A stretch of 15,049 bases of DNA from Pseudomonadota bacterium. GTDB taxonomy: Bacteria; Myxococcota; Myxococcia; Myxococcales; Anaeromyxobacteraceae. How positions within the stretch are numbered: the first letter of the stretch is position 1; each line of letters starts with the position of its first letter. The notes under the pieces were generated by a model. It saw nothing but the letters and a program-made list of their open reading frames with translations. It searched no databases and was not told the origin of the DNA. The stretch is taken from positions 1-15,049 of the forward strand of contig JAEZXM010000070.1 of the NCBI GenBank assembly GCA_023419875.1, in the 5' to 3' direction. The position numbers and the translations under genes were made by a program. This document shows positions 8,126 to 15,049 of the stretch, in pieces.

Positions 8126-9309
8126 CGCAGGAGGCTCCCCCGCCCCAGCGCGTTCCAGGGGTCGAGGACCGGTTGCCGCGGCGCGAGCGAGCGGTACCGC
8201 GCGTGTGGCGTCGTCACCACCAGCACGTCCGCCTCCGCGAGGACGCGCTCCAGCGGCACGAGCCACGGGTCGGTCAGGTACTCGTCGGTGCAGAGCACCT
8301 CGCGGCACTCCAGCGCGAGCAGCTTCCGCGTCTTGAAGGCGAGCGACTCGCGGCGGTCGTCGTTGTCGGGCTTGAACGTCATGCCCAGGAGGCCCACCAC
8401 CTTGTCCCGCAGGCCGAGCGGCCGGAGCTGGGCCAGGAGCACGCGCGGGAAGCCCTCGTTCACCGCGGTGGCCGCCTGCCCCAGGGAGAAGTCGTCGTTG
8501 TAGAAGGCCGTGAGCTGGAGCGTGTCCTTGAAGAGGCACGGCCCGGCCGCGAACCCGGCGCCGGGCAGGCCCTCGAGGCGCGGGTAGTCGCGCATGATGG
8601 CCTCCCGCACGCGCGCGTAGTCCACGCCGGCCGCGGCGCAGAGCGCGTAGAACTGGTTGGCCACCGCGAAGCTGACGTAGCGCCAGGAGTTGCAGAGCAG
8701 CTTGCCCAGCTCCGCCTCCAGCGGCGAGAGGGTGATCACCTGGGCGGCGACGCGCGAGAAGAGCTCCCGAGCGCGCTCCAGCGCGCGCGGGGCCGCGCCG
8801 GCCACGAGCTGCGGCAGCCGCTCGATCTCCTCGATGGCGTGGCCCTGGGCGACCCGCTCCGGGCAGCAGGCGACGTCCACGCCGGGCAGGTGCGCGTCGA
8901 ACCAGCGCGCCACGAGCTCCGTCGTGCCGGGGTAGACCGTCGATCGCAGGACGAAGAGCTGGCCGGGGCGCAGGTGGGGCCGGAGGTCCTCGAGCAGTGA
9001 GAGGAGCTTGCCGACCTGCGGGTTGTGGTGCTCGTCGAGAGGGGTGCCGACCACGCAGATGACGGTGTCGGCCGCGGTCAGGGCCTCGGGCGAGGTGGTC
9101 GCCGAGAGGCTCTTCCCGGCGTGCAAGCGCAGGAGCTCCGCAGCGCCCGCGTCCAGAAACCCCATCTCCCCGCGGTTGGTCCGCGCGACCGCGGCCGCGT
9201 CCACGTCCACGACGGTGACGGCGCTGCCGCGAGCGGCGAGCGTCAGCGCGAGCGGGAGGCCGACGCGCCCGCATCCGCCGAGGACGGCAACGTGCTTCCC
9301 GGTGACCAC
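8122..9309 (-). CDS. UDP-glucose/GDP-mannose dehydrogenase family nucleotide-sugar dehydrogenase
   Basis: Oxidises the C6 hydroxyl of a nucleotide sugar to a uronic acid in two NAD-dependent steps. 395 residues from the chosen start. HVAVLGGCGRVGLPLAL has the N-terminal GxGxxG (12-17). STVYPGTTE (123-131) is the family motif; CPERVAQGHAIEEI (149-162) is the WecC/TviB-type block; Lys203 and Asn207 in GKLLCN are catalytic-helix residues. The nucleophile is Cys258 in AAGPCLFKD. GMTFKPDNDDRRES (309-322) is the C-terminal domain signature. GTG 9309 is chosen because GGGGGAG at 9316-9322 sits six bases before it, and a promoter lies between this start and the next in-frame starts upstream. GTG 9312 is three bases upstream. 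The class resembles UDP-HexNAc (WecC-type) enzymes; the exact substrate is not resolved. First gene of the operon. Confidence 0.92.
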   Translation of the reverse strand: MVTGKHVAVLGGCGRVGLPLALTLAARGSAVTVVDVDAAAVARTNRGEMGFLDAGAAELLRLHAGKSLSATTSPEALTAADTVICVVGTPLDEHHNPQVGKLLSLLEDLRPHLRPGQLFVLRSTVYPGTTELVARWFDAHLPGVDVACCPERVAQGHAIEEIERLPQLVAGAAPRALERARELFSRVAAQVITLSPLEAELGKLLCNSWRYVSFAVANQFYALCAAAGVDYARVREAIMRDYPRLEGLPGAGFAAGPCLFKDTLQLTAFYNDDFSLGQAATAVNEGFPRVLLAQLRPLGLRDKVVGLLGMTFKPDNDDRRESLAFKTRKLLALECREVLCTDEYLTDPWLVPLERVLAEADVLVVTTPHARYRSLAPRQPVLDPWNALGRGSLLR

Positions 9310-9384
9310 CACGATCTCCCCCGGCGAGCACGGCTCGCCCGCGCCAGCGTCGGCGCGCCTCGTCGTCTCGCAGGCGAGGAGGTG

Positions 9385-9413
9385 AGCGTAGACAACGCGG
9401 TCTGTGACGTCAA
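9385..9413 (-). promoter_or_regulatory. Sigma-70-like promoter for the five-gene glycan operon
   Basis: On the minus strand TTGACG (9413-9408, five of six bases to consensus) is followed by exactly 17 bases and TACGCT (9390-9385, three of six). A transcript would start near 9378 and leave a leader of about 70 bases before the GTG at 9309. The -35 overlaps the palindrome TGACGTCA (9405-9412), a possible regulator site. The remainder of the 9310-9482 gap must also hold the divergent plus-strand promoter, for which I see no convincing pair of boxes. Confidence 0.55.
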
Positions 9414-9482
9414 CGCTGCGGGTTTGCCGTGCGCCGCGGACCCGCTTGTCCGACGGCATCGGCTCTGGCAGCCTGCGCGACG

Positions 9483-11327
9483 GTGCTCGCCACCGTCCCC
9501 TCGCCGAACGCCCGCGCGCTGCGCCCCTTCGTGGAGCGGCACTGGCGCGTGCTCCTCGCCGGCGTGCTCCTCCTCGCCCTGGGCGCGCGGATCGCCATGC
9601 TGCTCGGGCTGCGCGAGAGCGTGTACGGGAGCTTCCTGTTCTGGGACGAGCGCACGTACGACCGGTGGGCCCGGGCCATCGTCGCGCGCGAGCCCTACTA
9701 CGTGTACAGCGTGAGCCCGCTCCCCGCCTACGTGACGGCGGTGGTGTACCGTCTACTCGGCACGGAACCGCTGTTCGTGCGGCTCGTGAACACGGGGCTC
9801 GATCTCGGCACCTGCGCCTTCCTGTTCGCCATCGGGCGGCGGCTGTCCGGTCCGGCGGCCGGGGTCGCCGCGGCGCTCGTCGGCGCGCTCTACCAGCCGT
9901 TCGTGCTCTTCGGGGCGGCGATGCTCAAGGAGTCGCTGGGGCTCTTCCTCTTCGCCTGGACGATCGCCCTCGTCCTCGCCGAGGGCGAGGAGCACCGCGG
10001 GTGGCGCACGCTGCTCCTCGGCGCGGTCGTCGGGCTGCTCGTGAACGTCCGGCAGAACGCGGCGGTGGTGCCGATCGTGGCGCTGCCGTGGATCGCCTGG
10101 AGGCTCGCGCGTCGGACCTCGTCCTGGCGGGCGCCGGCGCTGGCGGTGGCGCTCGCCTGCGCGGGGTTCGCGGCCACGACCGCGCCGTTCGCGGTCGCGA
10201 ACCTGCGCGGCACCGGCCGCCTCTCGCCGGTGCCCCTCGGCGGCTTCGACTTCTACCGCGGCAACGTCCTCGAGGGGCCGACGCCCTACTACAACCCGGT
10301 GCCCTTCTCCTCCACCGACCCGGACACGCAGGGCGTCGAGTTCCTGGTGGAGGCGCGCCGGCGCTCGGGCCGGACGCTCTCCCTGGCCCAGGCCTCCGAT
10401 TACTGGTCCCGGCGGGTGATCCGGAACGCACGCGAGCACCCCGCGGCCTTCGCGCGCCGGCTGCTCGTCAAGGCCGGGGCGGCGGTGAACCGGTGGGAGG
10501 AGGGAGACAACCACTCCCTCCCGTTCCTCCGCGATCACGTGCCCTTCCTGCGCGTCCCGCTGTTCGCCTTCTGGCTCGTCATGCCGCTGGGCATGGCGGG
10601 CCTCCTCTCCCTGGCGGTCGCGGGCGACGGGCGGGCCCGGATGTTGCTCGCGGTGGTGCTCGCCTACGGGGGGAGCATGGTCCTCGTCTTCTCGAACATG
10701 CGGATCCGCGCCCCGCTGATGATCATCCTCATCCCGTACGCGATCTGCGGACTCCAGCGCGCCGCGCGCGCACTCCGCGCGCGCCCGCGTGCAGCGCTGG
10801 GCTGGGCGGCGGCGGTGGCCGCCTTCGTCGCCCTGGAGCTCCTGCCGGTCCCCGGGACGGGCGATCTCACGGCGCACTACAACACGCACGCCGCCGCCCT
10901 CGTCGCGCAGAACCGGACGGAGGAGGCCCTCGAGTGGTGGCGGCGATCCTCGGAGGCGCAGGGGACGTACTCGCACTTCGCCGACCTCTCGCTCGCCACG
11001 ATCGCGTTCGGCAAGGGCGATCTCCCCACCGCCTGGAGGATGGAGGCGCGCGTGCCGCGGGACTCCCACGCCGCCGCGCTCAAGTACGCCCTCATGGGAA
11101 GCATGCTCGCCGCCGACCGGAGGGCGCGGGAGGCGGCGATGGCCTTCGAGCTCTCGCTCTCCCTCAACACGGCGCGGATCGCGCCGCTCACCGGGGCCAT
11201 CGAGGTGAACCGGATGGTCGATCACGCCCGGGCGCGGCAACTCGCGGGGCACCTCAAGTACTTGCAGGAGCTGTACGGACCCCTTCTGCAAGCGCGCGGA
11301 GAGCTCCCTCCGGCAGGGCGTCGCTAA
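9483..11327 (+). CDS. GT39-like membrane glycosyltransferase with helical TPR-like C-terminal region
   Basis: An integral membrane GT-C type protein, 614 residues from the chosen start. After helix 1 (about 23-42) comes FLFWDERTYDRWARAI, with Asp55-Glu56 as the likely acidic pair of the first external loop. SPLPAYVTAVVYRLLG (78-93) matches the region where family members carry a P-P-L motif. Several hydrophobic helices run to about 457, and SNMRIRAPLMIILIPYAI (404-421) matches the late R-Y-R-x-P helix of GT39 proteins. Residues 463-600 are alpha-helical and alanine-rich (NRTEEALEWWRRSS, ADRRAREAAMAFELSLSLN), resembling TPR repeats, probably periplasmic. The start is uncertain: GTG 9483 is used here; GTG 9429 and GTG 9531 are in frame, none with a strong ribosome site. 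It is divergent from the glycan operon and may act on the same lipid-linked sugar. Confidence 0.82.
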   Translation: MLATVPSPNARALRPFVERHWRVLLAGVLLLALGARIAMLLGLRESVYGSFLFWDERTYDRWARAIVAREPYYVYSVSPLPAYVTAVVYRLLGTEPLFVRLVNTGLDLGTCAFLFAIGRRLSGPAAGVAAALVGALYQPFVLFGAAMLKESLGLFLFAWTIALVLAEGEEHRGWRTLLLGAVVGLLVNVRQNAAVVPIVALPWIAWRLARRTSSWRAPALAVALACAGFAATTAPFAVANLRGTGRLSPVPLGGFDFYRGNVLEGPTPYYNPVPFSSTDPDTQGVEFLVEARRRSGRTLSLAQASDYWSRRVIRNAREHPAAFARRLLVKAGAAVNRWEEGDNHSLPFLRDHVPFLRVPLFAFWLVMPLGMAGLLSLAVAGDGRARMLLAVVLAYGGSMVLVFSNMRIRAPLMIILIPYAICGLQRAARALRARPRAALGWAAAVAAFVALELLPVPGTGDLTAHYNTHAAALVAQNRTEEALEWWRRSSEAQGTYSHFADLSLATIAFGKGDLPTAWRMEARVPRDSHAAALKYALMGSMLAADRRAREAAMAFELSLSLNTARIAPLTGAIEVNRMVDHARARQLAGHLKYLQELYGPLLQARGELPPAGRR

Positions 11328-11346
11328 CTTCCTGTTTGCGACGCTC
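11316..11346 (+). terminator. Hairpin around the stop of the GT39-like gene
   Basis: GCGTCGC (11318-11324) pairs perfectly with GCGACGC (11338-11344), extendable by a G-U and a G-C pair, with a 13-base loop that begins with the TAA stop. No T-run follows, so a classical intrinsic terminator is not supported. It may slow decay or weakly attenuate read-through into the next genes. Confidence 0.3.
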
Positions 11347-11386
11347 GCGGAGTCATGGGAGGATGCAACCCACTGTTGATGGTCCG

Positions 11387-11414
11387 CGCGGCGTGCGCGC
11401 CGCGAGGGGGGGAA
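11387..11414 (+). promoter_or_regulatory. Hairpin and strong ribosome binding site before the cysteine-rich protein
   Basis: CGCGGCG (11387-11393), a TGCG loop and CGCCGCG (11398-11404) form a perfect 7-bp stem. The next base begins the ribosome site AGGGGGGGAA (11405-11414), directly before ATG 11415. The purine run decides the start over the in-frame ATG at 11355. A weak promoter-like pair, TTGCGA and GAGGAT with 17 bases between, lies just upstream at about 11336-11364. The hairpin next to the ribosome site could modulate translation, but this is inference. Confidence 0.45.
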
Positions 11415-12905
11415 ATGAGAACATTGCTCAGGTGTGGGGCGGCGCTTGCCTTGGCGCTGGCCGCGGTGGCGGTGCAGGCCCAGGTCTACAGCGCGAAGAA
11501 GGGGATCTACAGCGGCGGCGTCTCCAGCACCGAGTGCCCGGACCCGCTGGCCGGCTACGTCAGCGATCCGGCCAGGATCAAGGCCACCTGCGTCTCCGCC
11601 ACCGAGTACGAGCGGCGCCGGCTCACGGTCACCCTGAACGGCTGCTTCTCCGCCTTCCCCGGCACGCGAGATCCCAACGGCGAGGATCTCTCCTCGGTGG
11701 AGCCCAACGTCACGTACCGGACCTGCCCGGCGTGCATCGGCTCGTACTGCAACGCCGCGTGCACCATCTCCTCCGGCGGCTACGGCGGCCCGAGCGGCCT
11801 CTGCCCCGGTGGCCAGATCACGCGGCCGGTGTGCAACATCCAGGTCCACGCGTCCAACGCGTGCGGTCCCCAGCGGCTGTCGTGGTCCAAGAACCGCGGC
11901 GGCTACTCGTGCGGTGTCATCGAGGCGGTCTGGGACGTGCCCGCGGGGGCGGCCGTCTTCTACGAGTTCGCCGGTGACGATCCGATCCAGCAGGTCATCA
12001 AGGGCGTCGAGGAGCAGTACGCGCACGTGGTGCTCTCGCTCGGTGACAAGGGCATCGCCCACGCGACCGGGCAGATGGCCAATCACCGGAAGCCCGATCC
12101 GCCGGACCTCGGCGACATGAAGAAGGCCTGCGATTATCCACTGTGGGAGAACGAGCTGCGGTACATGGCGCCCGGCGTCGAGATCGTGAACTTCGGGGCG
12201 ATGCTGGCGCAGGGCTCCGCCACGGGAGGGAAGTGGCGCGCGAGCACCCAGGGCACGAAGATCGCGAACTGGGCCCTCAACGAGGCGCCCAGGACCACGG
12301 TGACGTCGAGCGTCGGGTATCCGGGAGCCACGTACACGCGGCTGCTCCGGAGCAACACCGTGATCCCGTACGGTCTGTACCAGTACACGAACATCCAGAC
12401 CACGCACCTGGGCAAGAGCAGCACCGCCAGTCAGGTCGACTACAACGGGATGGTCTGCTCGACCTTCATGGCCTGGGCGCAGGCGAGCGCCGAGGCCGGC
12501 GTGATCGAGCCCTACACGTACAGCCACGCGCAGCTCGCGAACCAGCTCAACTTCATCCACACGTACGTCAAGGACCAGTGCGTCCAGCGGATGTACGACT
12601 CCGGCACGTCCGCCAACTGGGTGGACGACCGGTGCTTCCTGTCGGACCGGGGGGTCTGCACGGCGGCCGCCAACCAGATCACGAACTGCTTCGTCACGCC
12701 GACGGGGTGCGGCCTCAACGGCTCGTACTGGAAGAACACGCGGGACAACCCGAACGCCACGGCCTGGTCGATCAGTCCGGACCGGATCGGCGGCGTCGGA
12801 CCGCGGCACGCCAACGTGAACTCGACCTGGTCGGGCGCGGGCGCCGGTCCGGAGCAGACGCCCAGGTGGAACGCGGCCGGCCTGACCTACGGCTGCTGGC
12901 GGTAG
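11415..12905 (+). CDS. Secreted cysteine-rich protein, putative permuted NlpC/P60 (YiiX-like) hydrolase
   Basis: 496 residues. MRTLLRCGAALALALAAVAVQAQ is a textbook Sec signal peptide with cleavage after AQA or nearby, so the protein is exported. No named family is recognised overall. Residues about 185-365 resemble permuted papain-fold hydrolases (YiiX/NlpC-P60 type): QQVIKGVEEQYAHVVLSLGDKGIAHATG has the His204 position of the H-V-x-x motif, and YNGMVCSTFMAWAQA has Cys348 in the position of the family's Y-C-S-E-L-V. Flanking regions are cysteine-rich: Cys41, 59, 77, 104, 107, 112, 116, 130, 140, 150, 166 before, and 389, 407, 415, 425, 432, 494 after, with Cys239 inside the domain. The 19 mature cysteines fit nine disulfides plus one free nucleophile. 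A peptidoglycan or amide substrate is a guess. It starts the two-gene exported unit. Confidence 0.85.
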   Translation: MRTLLRCGAALALALAAVAVQAQVYSAKKGIYSGGVSSTECPDPLAGYVSDPARIKATCVSATEYERRRLTVTLNGCFSAFPGTRDPNGEDLSSVEPNVTYRTCPACIGSYCNAACTISSGGYGGPSGLCPGGQITRPVCNIQVHASNACGPQRLSWSKNRGGYSCGVIEAVWDVPAGAAVFYEFAGDDPIQQVIKGVEEQYAHVVLSLGDKGIAHATGQMANHRKPDPPDLGDMKKACDYPLWENELRYMAPGVEIVNFGAMLAQGSATGGKWRASTQGTKIANWALNEAPRTTVTSSVGYPGATYTRLLRSNTVIPYGLYQYTNIQTTHLGKSSTASQVDYNGMVCSTFMAWAQASAEAGVIEPYTYSHAQLANQLNFIHTYVKDQCVQRMYDSGTSANWVDDRCFLSDRGVCTAAANQITNCFVTPTGCGLNGSYWKNTRDNPNATAWSISPDRIGGVGPRHANVNSTWSGAGAGPEQTPRWNAAGLTYGCWR

Positions 12906-12912
12906 GCCGCAC

Positions 12913-14301
12913 GTGACGCGCTCGAGAAGGCGGCTGCTGGCGGCGCTCGCCGCCGTGCTCGCGGCGGTGCTGGGCATCTGGTGGCTGTTGTTCGCGGACG
13001 TCGAGCGCTCCGGGGGGACCGGGGATCCCGGAGCGCTGTTCACCGACGCGATGGAGCGGGCCGATCAGTCCTACGCCGAGCCCGGGAGCGCCGAGCTCCC
13101 GGCGGTCGCGCCGGCAGCGGCCGAGGGGGCCGCCCGGGCGGCGCCGCCGGTGGTGGACGAGATCAGGGTCTCGAAGACCTCGGTCTGCGAGGGGGAAGAG
13201 GTCCTGGTCTCCGTCCGCGCGCACACCACCGACGGGAACGACGCCTTCCTCCGCTACCGCGTGGGCGCCGTCCGCGGACAGGTGGTCCCGATCCGCCTCT
13301 TCCGGATGCCCGACGAGGAGGACCGCCCGAGCGTCGTCGTCTCGAGCAAGACCACCTCGACCACGGTCCCGCTCCCGAAGGTGGAGATCCGGGACTGCCG
13401 CCCGGTGCGCTTCCTGCGCGTCCACCAGCAGGCGGTGATGAACACGATCGACGAGCACGAGTTCTGGGTCACCATCCACGAGACCCCTCCGTCGAGCCAC
13501 TTCGAGCCGGTCCGCTTCGTGTGGAGCTTCGGCGACGGAGCCGAGCAGACGACGACGGTGCCGCGCGTGACGCACGACTACTCCGGGCGAGCGCAGAAGA
13601 CCGAGGCCGCCCCACTCCTGGTGACGGTCACCGCGATCGACGCCGCCGGCGTCGAGGTGGAGGGTCACCTCGCGCTGGAGCTCCTGAACCTGGGGTTCGC
13701 CAACAAGGCCCATGCCGGCACGATCCCGATCTTCGCGCAGGGCACGCCCCGGTTCCCGGTGCAGGACGACGACGGCGTCACGCGCCAGACCTTCCGCATC
13801 TGGCACTCCGAGGACCAGCCGGTGGAGATCACCCGCGTCACGGTCCGCAAGCGGAAGCGGTCCCCGGAGAACGGGTTCATCCCCGACCCGTCCCCGCGGG
13901 TGGAGATCGACCACACGCGGCTGTTCGAGAACACCGACATCCCGCCGGGCCGGGGGCTGCAGCAGCCCTTCCAGTACGACTTCGGTCGCGACCCCGAGGT
14001 CTACGTCGTGGACGTGGACCTCGAGGGCCGCAGCGCGGACGGGCTGCCCGCGCGCGGCCACATCTCCCTCATGCGGCCGTCGCCCAAGCCCACGCGCGAC
14101 AACAGCGCGCCGGTCAGCGACCCGGAGACGATGGCCAGGGTGATGAAGGCCATGTCCATCCTCGGCCAGGAGACGGTCACGCAGGAGGACATGGATCGGC
14201 TCGAGCGCGAAGGTCGGCTGACGGTCTCCCAGGAAGAGGTGACGCGGGTCATGGACGGTGGGTGGGCCACCGACCATCCGCCCGAGGCCGTGCTCCGCTG
14301 A
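12913..14301 (+). CDS. Membrane-anchored exported protein with PKD-like domain, function unknown
   Basis: 462 residues. RSRRRLLAALAAVLAAVLGIWWLLF (residues 3-27) is a positively charged N-terminus plus one hydrophobic helix, a signal anchor or uncleaved signal; the rest is outside. A low-complexity Ala/Pro linker spans about 56-80. Residues 81-165 look like a beta-sandwich with Cys92 and Cys162, a likely disulfide. FVWSFGDGAEQTTTVPRVTHDY (202-223) is the PKD signature (W-x-F-G-D-G ... H-x-Y), so residues about 170-255 are a PKD-like fold. The C-terminal 400-462 is acidic and helical. GTG 12913 follows the previous stop by 7 bases, with TAGG seven bases before it, so it is probably co-transcribed and translated with the cysteine-rich protein. 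PKD domains usually serve in binding or as spacers; a partner role for the hydrolase-like protein is inference. Confidence 0.83.
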   Translation: MTRSRRRLLAALAAVLAAVLGIWWLLFADVERSGGTGDPGALFTDAMERADQSYAEPGSAELPAVAPAAAEGAARAAPPVVDEIRVSKTSVCEGEEVLVSVRAHTTDGNDAFLRYRVGAVRGQVVPIRLFRMPDEEDRPSVVVSSKTTSTTVPLPKVEIRDCRPVRFLRVHQQAVMNTIDEHEFWVTIHETPPSSHFEPVRFVWSFGDGAEQTTTVPRVTHDYSGRAQKTEAAPLLVTVTAIDAAGVEVEGHLALELLNLGFANKAHAGTIPIFAQGTPRFPVQDDDGVTRQTFRIWHSEDQPVEITRVTVRKRKRSPENGFIPDPSPRVEIDHTRLFENTDIPPGRGLQQPFQYDFGRDPEVYVVDVDLEGRSADGLPARGHISLMRPSPKPTRDNSAPVSDPETMARVMKAMSILGQETVTQEDMDRLEREGRLTVSQEEVTRVMDGGWATDHPPEAVLR

Positions 14302-14328
14302 GGGCGCGATCACCGGGTCCGGACGAGC

Positions 14329-15049
14329 TCACGCGGACTGCCCCTTCAGCCAGCTTGGTCCGAGCGCCGCAGCGAGCGCCCCCGGGCCGCCGTCGTCGGC
14401 GCAGAGCTCCCAGACCACCACGCCACCGAGGCCCTTGAACGACGCGCGGCCCGCGCGCCGGAAGAGCTCCAGCACCCGGCCGCCCTGGGAGCAGACGACG
14501 AGCTCCTGCGGTCCCTCTCCGAACCACCAGCGGGCGCGGAGCTCGTCCGGGATCCGCTCGGGCTCGACGGTCACCTTGCGAACGATCCGGGTCTTGTGGA
14601 CCTCGGCCAGGAACACCTCCAGCGCCTCCTCGGAGAGCGCCGCGCCGCTGTTGTAGATGTCGCCCGTGGCGCCGTCGTCCTGGGCCGCGGCCTGGAGGGC
14701 CTCGCGGGCCGGCGCGGAGAGGAGCCGCATCGCGCCCTGAGCGTCGCCCGAGCGCCAGGCGTGAACCGCCGCCGCGGCGGCGTCGGGTGCGAGCGAGAGC
14801 CCGAAGGGCTGTCCCACGAAGACGGACCAGGCGTGCTCGAGGGCGGGCGTTCCGCGGGCGGCGCGCTCGCGCGCGAGCGACGCGTCGGCGCGGGCCCGGG
14901 CCGAGAGGGCGCGGGCGGTCCCGCGCGCCGACTCGTTGATCTTCTCGGCGATGGCGACGCGGTTCCGGCCGAAGACCTCGTCCTCGATCACCAGCACGAG
15001 CGGCTCGGGGCCGAAGCTGATGAAGGTACCGGCCTCGAGGGCCTCGCCG
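14329..15049 (-). CDS. Hypothetical protein, N-terminus beyond right edge
   Basis: The frame is open to the right edge with no stop, so the gene begins outside the window; about 239 residues are visible. I do not recognise a family. The visible start includes FISFGPEPLVLVIEDEVF, then an alanine/arginine-rich helical stretch (INESARGTARALSARARADASLARERAA), then a mixed domain with RWWFGEGPQELVVCSQGGRVLELFRR and GGVVVWELCADDGGP near the C-terminus. It has two cysteines in the last 60 residues and no obvious transmembrane helix. A GTG at 14997 could be an internal start, but continuous coding-like sequence before it argues for a longer protein. It is convergent with the PKD-protein gene; 27 bases separate their stops, with no clear terminator hairpin. 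The coding call rests on frame openness and codon use only. Confidence 0.7.
   Translation of the reverse strand, partial: GEALEAGTFISFGPEPLVLVIEDEVFGRNRVAIAEKINESARGTARALSARARADASLARERAARGTPALEHAWSVFVGQPFGLSLAPDAAAAAVHAWRSGDAQGAMRLLSAPAREALQAAAQDDGATGDIYNSGAALSEEALEVFLAEVHKTRIVRKVTVEPERIPDELRARWWFGEGPQELVVCSQGGRVLELFRRAGRASFKGLGGVVVWELCADDGGPGALAAALGPSWLKGQSA

Noticed and set aside
9310..9459. Longer start for the sugar dehydrogenase (ATG 9459)
   Set aside because: It adds 50 residues atypical of the family, covers the predicted promoter, and has a weaker ribosome site than GTG 9309.
11355..11414. ATG 11355 as start of the cysteine-rich protein
   Set aside because: It would put 20 residues before a perfect signal peptide; ATG 11415 has the strong purine ribosome site.
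9753..13043. A 1096-codon open frame on the minus strand
   Set aside because: It lies antisense to three well-supported plus-strand genes, is rich in Arg/His/Gly/Glu without motifs, and reflects lack of A/T in stop codons.
14302..14328. Terminator between the PKD gene and the convergent right-edge gene
   Set aside because: Only a short palindrome GTCCGGAC is present, with no stable stem or T-run.
1..15049. CRISPR array, tRNA, rRNA, insertion sequence, prophage or attachment site
   Set aside because: No regularly spaced repeats, RNA gene signatures, transposase motifs or flanking direct repeats were seen on either strand by eye.

Overview
The window is a very GC-rich, gene-dense bacterial chromosome segment. 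GTG starts are common, 4-base gene overlaps are common, and third codon positions are strongly G/C. The base composition and gene content would fit a high-GC Gram-negative such as Myxococcota/Deltaproteobacteria or Candidatus Rokubacteria, but no marker gene is present and the taxon is inference only. I see no rRNA, tRNA, CRISPR array, insertion sequence or phage gene.

Left part (1-2886): a xylulokinase gene (xylB-like, minus strand, C-terminus cut by the window edge) is divergent from a 14-helix DHA2-type MFS transporter (plus strand). Their shared upstream gap of about 115 bases carries two inverted repeats that could be operators.

Centre (2888-9413): a minus-strand operon of five genes, each joined to the next by exactly four overlapping bases (ATGA or GTGA). 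In transcription order they are a UDP/GDP-sugar dehydrogenase, an extended-SDR sugar epimerase/dehydratase, a DPM1-like GT2 glycosyltransferase, a GT39/PMT-like membrane glycosyltransferase, and an unusual single ORF that joins a GT2 glycosyltransferase to a radical SAM enzyme with a SPASM-like cysteine-rich tail. A good sigma-70-like promoter (TTGACG, 17 bases, TACGCT) lies upstream of the first gene. Inferred logic: make an oxidised or epimerised nucleotide sugar, load a sugar onto a polyprenyl phosphate, transfer it outside the membrane, and carry out a radical-based modification.

Right part (9483-14301, plus strand): a divergent GT39-like membrane protein with a helical, TPR-like C-terminal region, followed after a short gap by two exported proteins 7 bases apart. 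The first is a cysteine-rich secreted protein with an AHVVL...VCST signature, which suggests a permuted NlpC/P60 (YiiX-like) cysteine hydrolase. The second is a membrane-anchored protein with a PKD-like beta domain. A convergent, unrecognised gene (14329 to the right edge) closes the window.

The strongest candidates for something undescribed are the GT2-radical SAM fusion in its tightly coupled glycan operon, and the cysteine-rich hydrolase plus PKD pair next to it.
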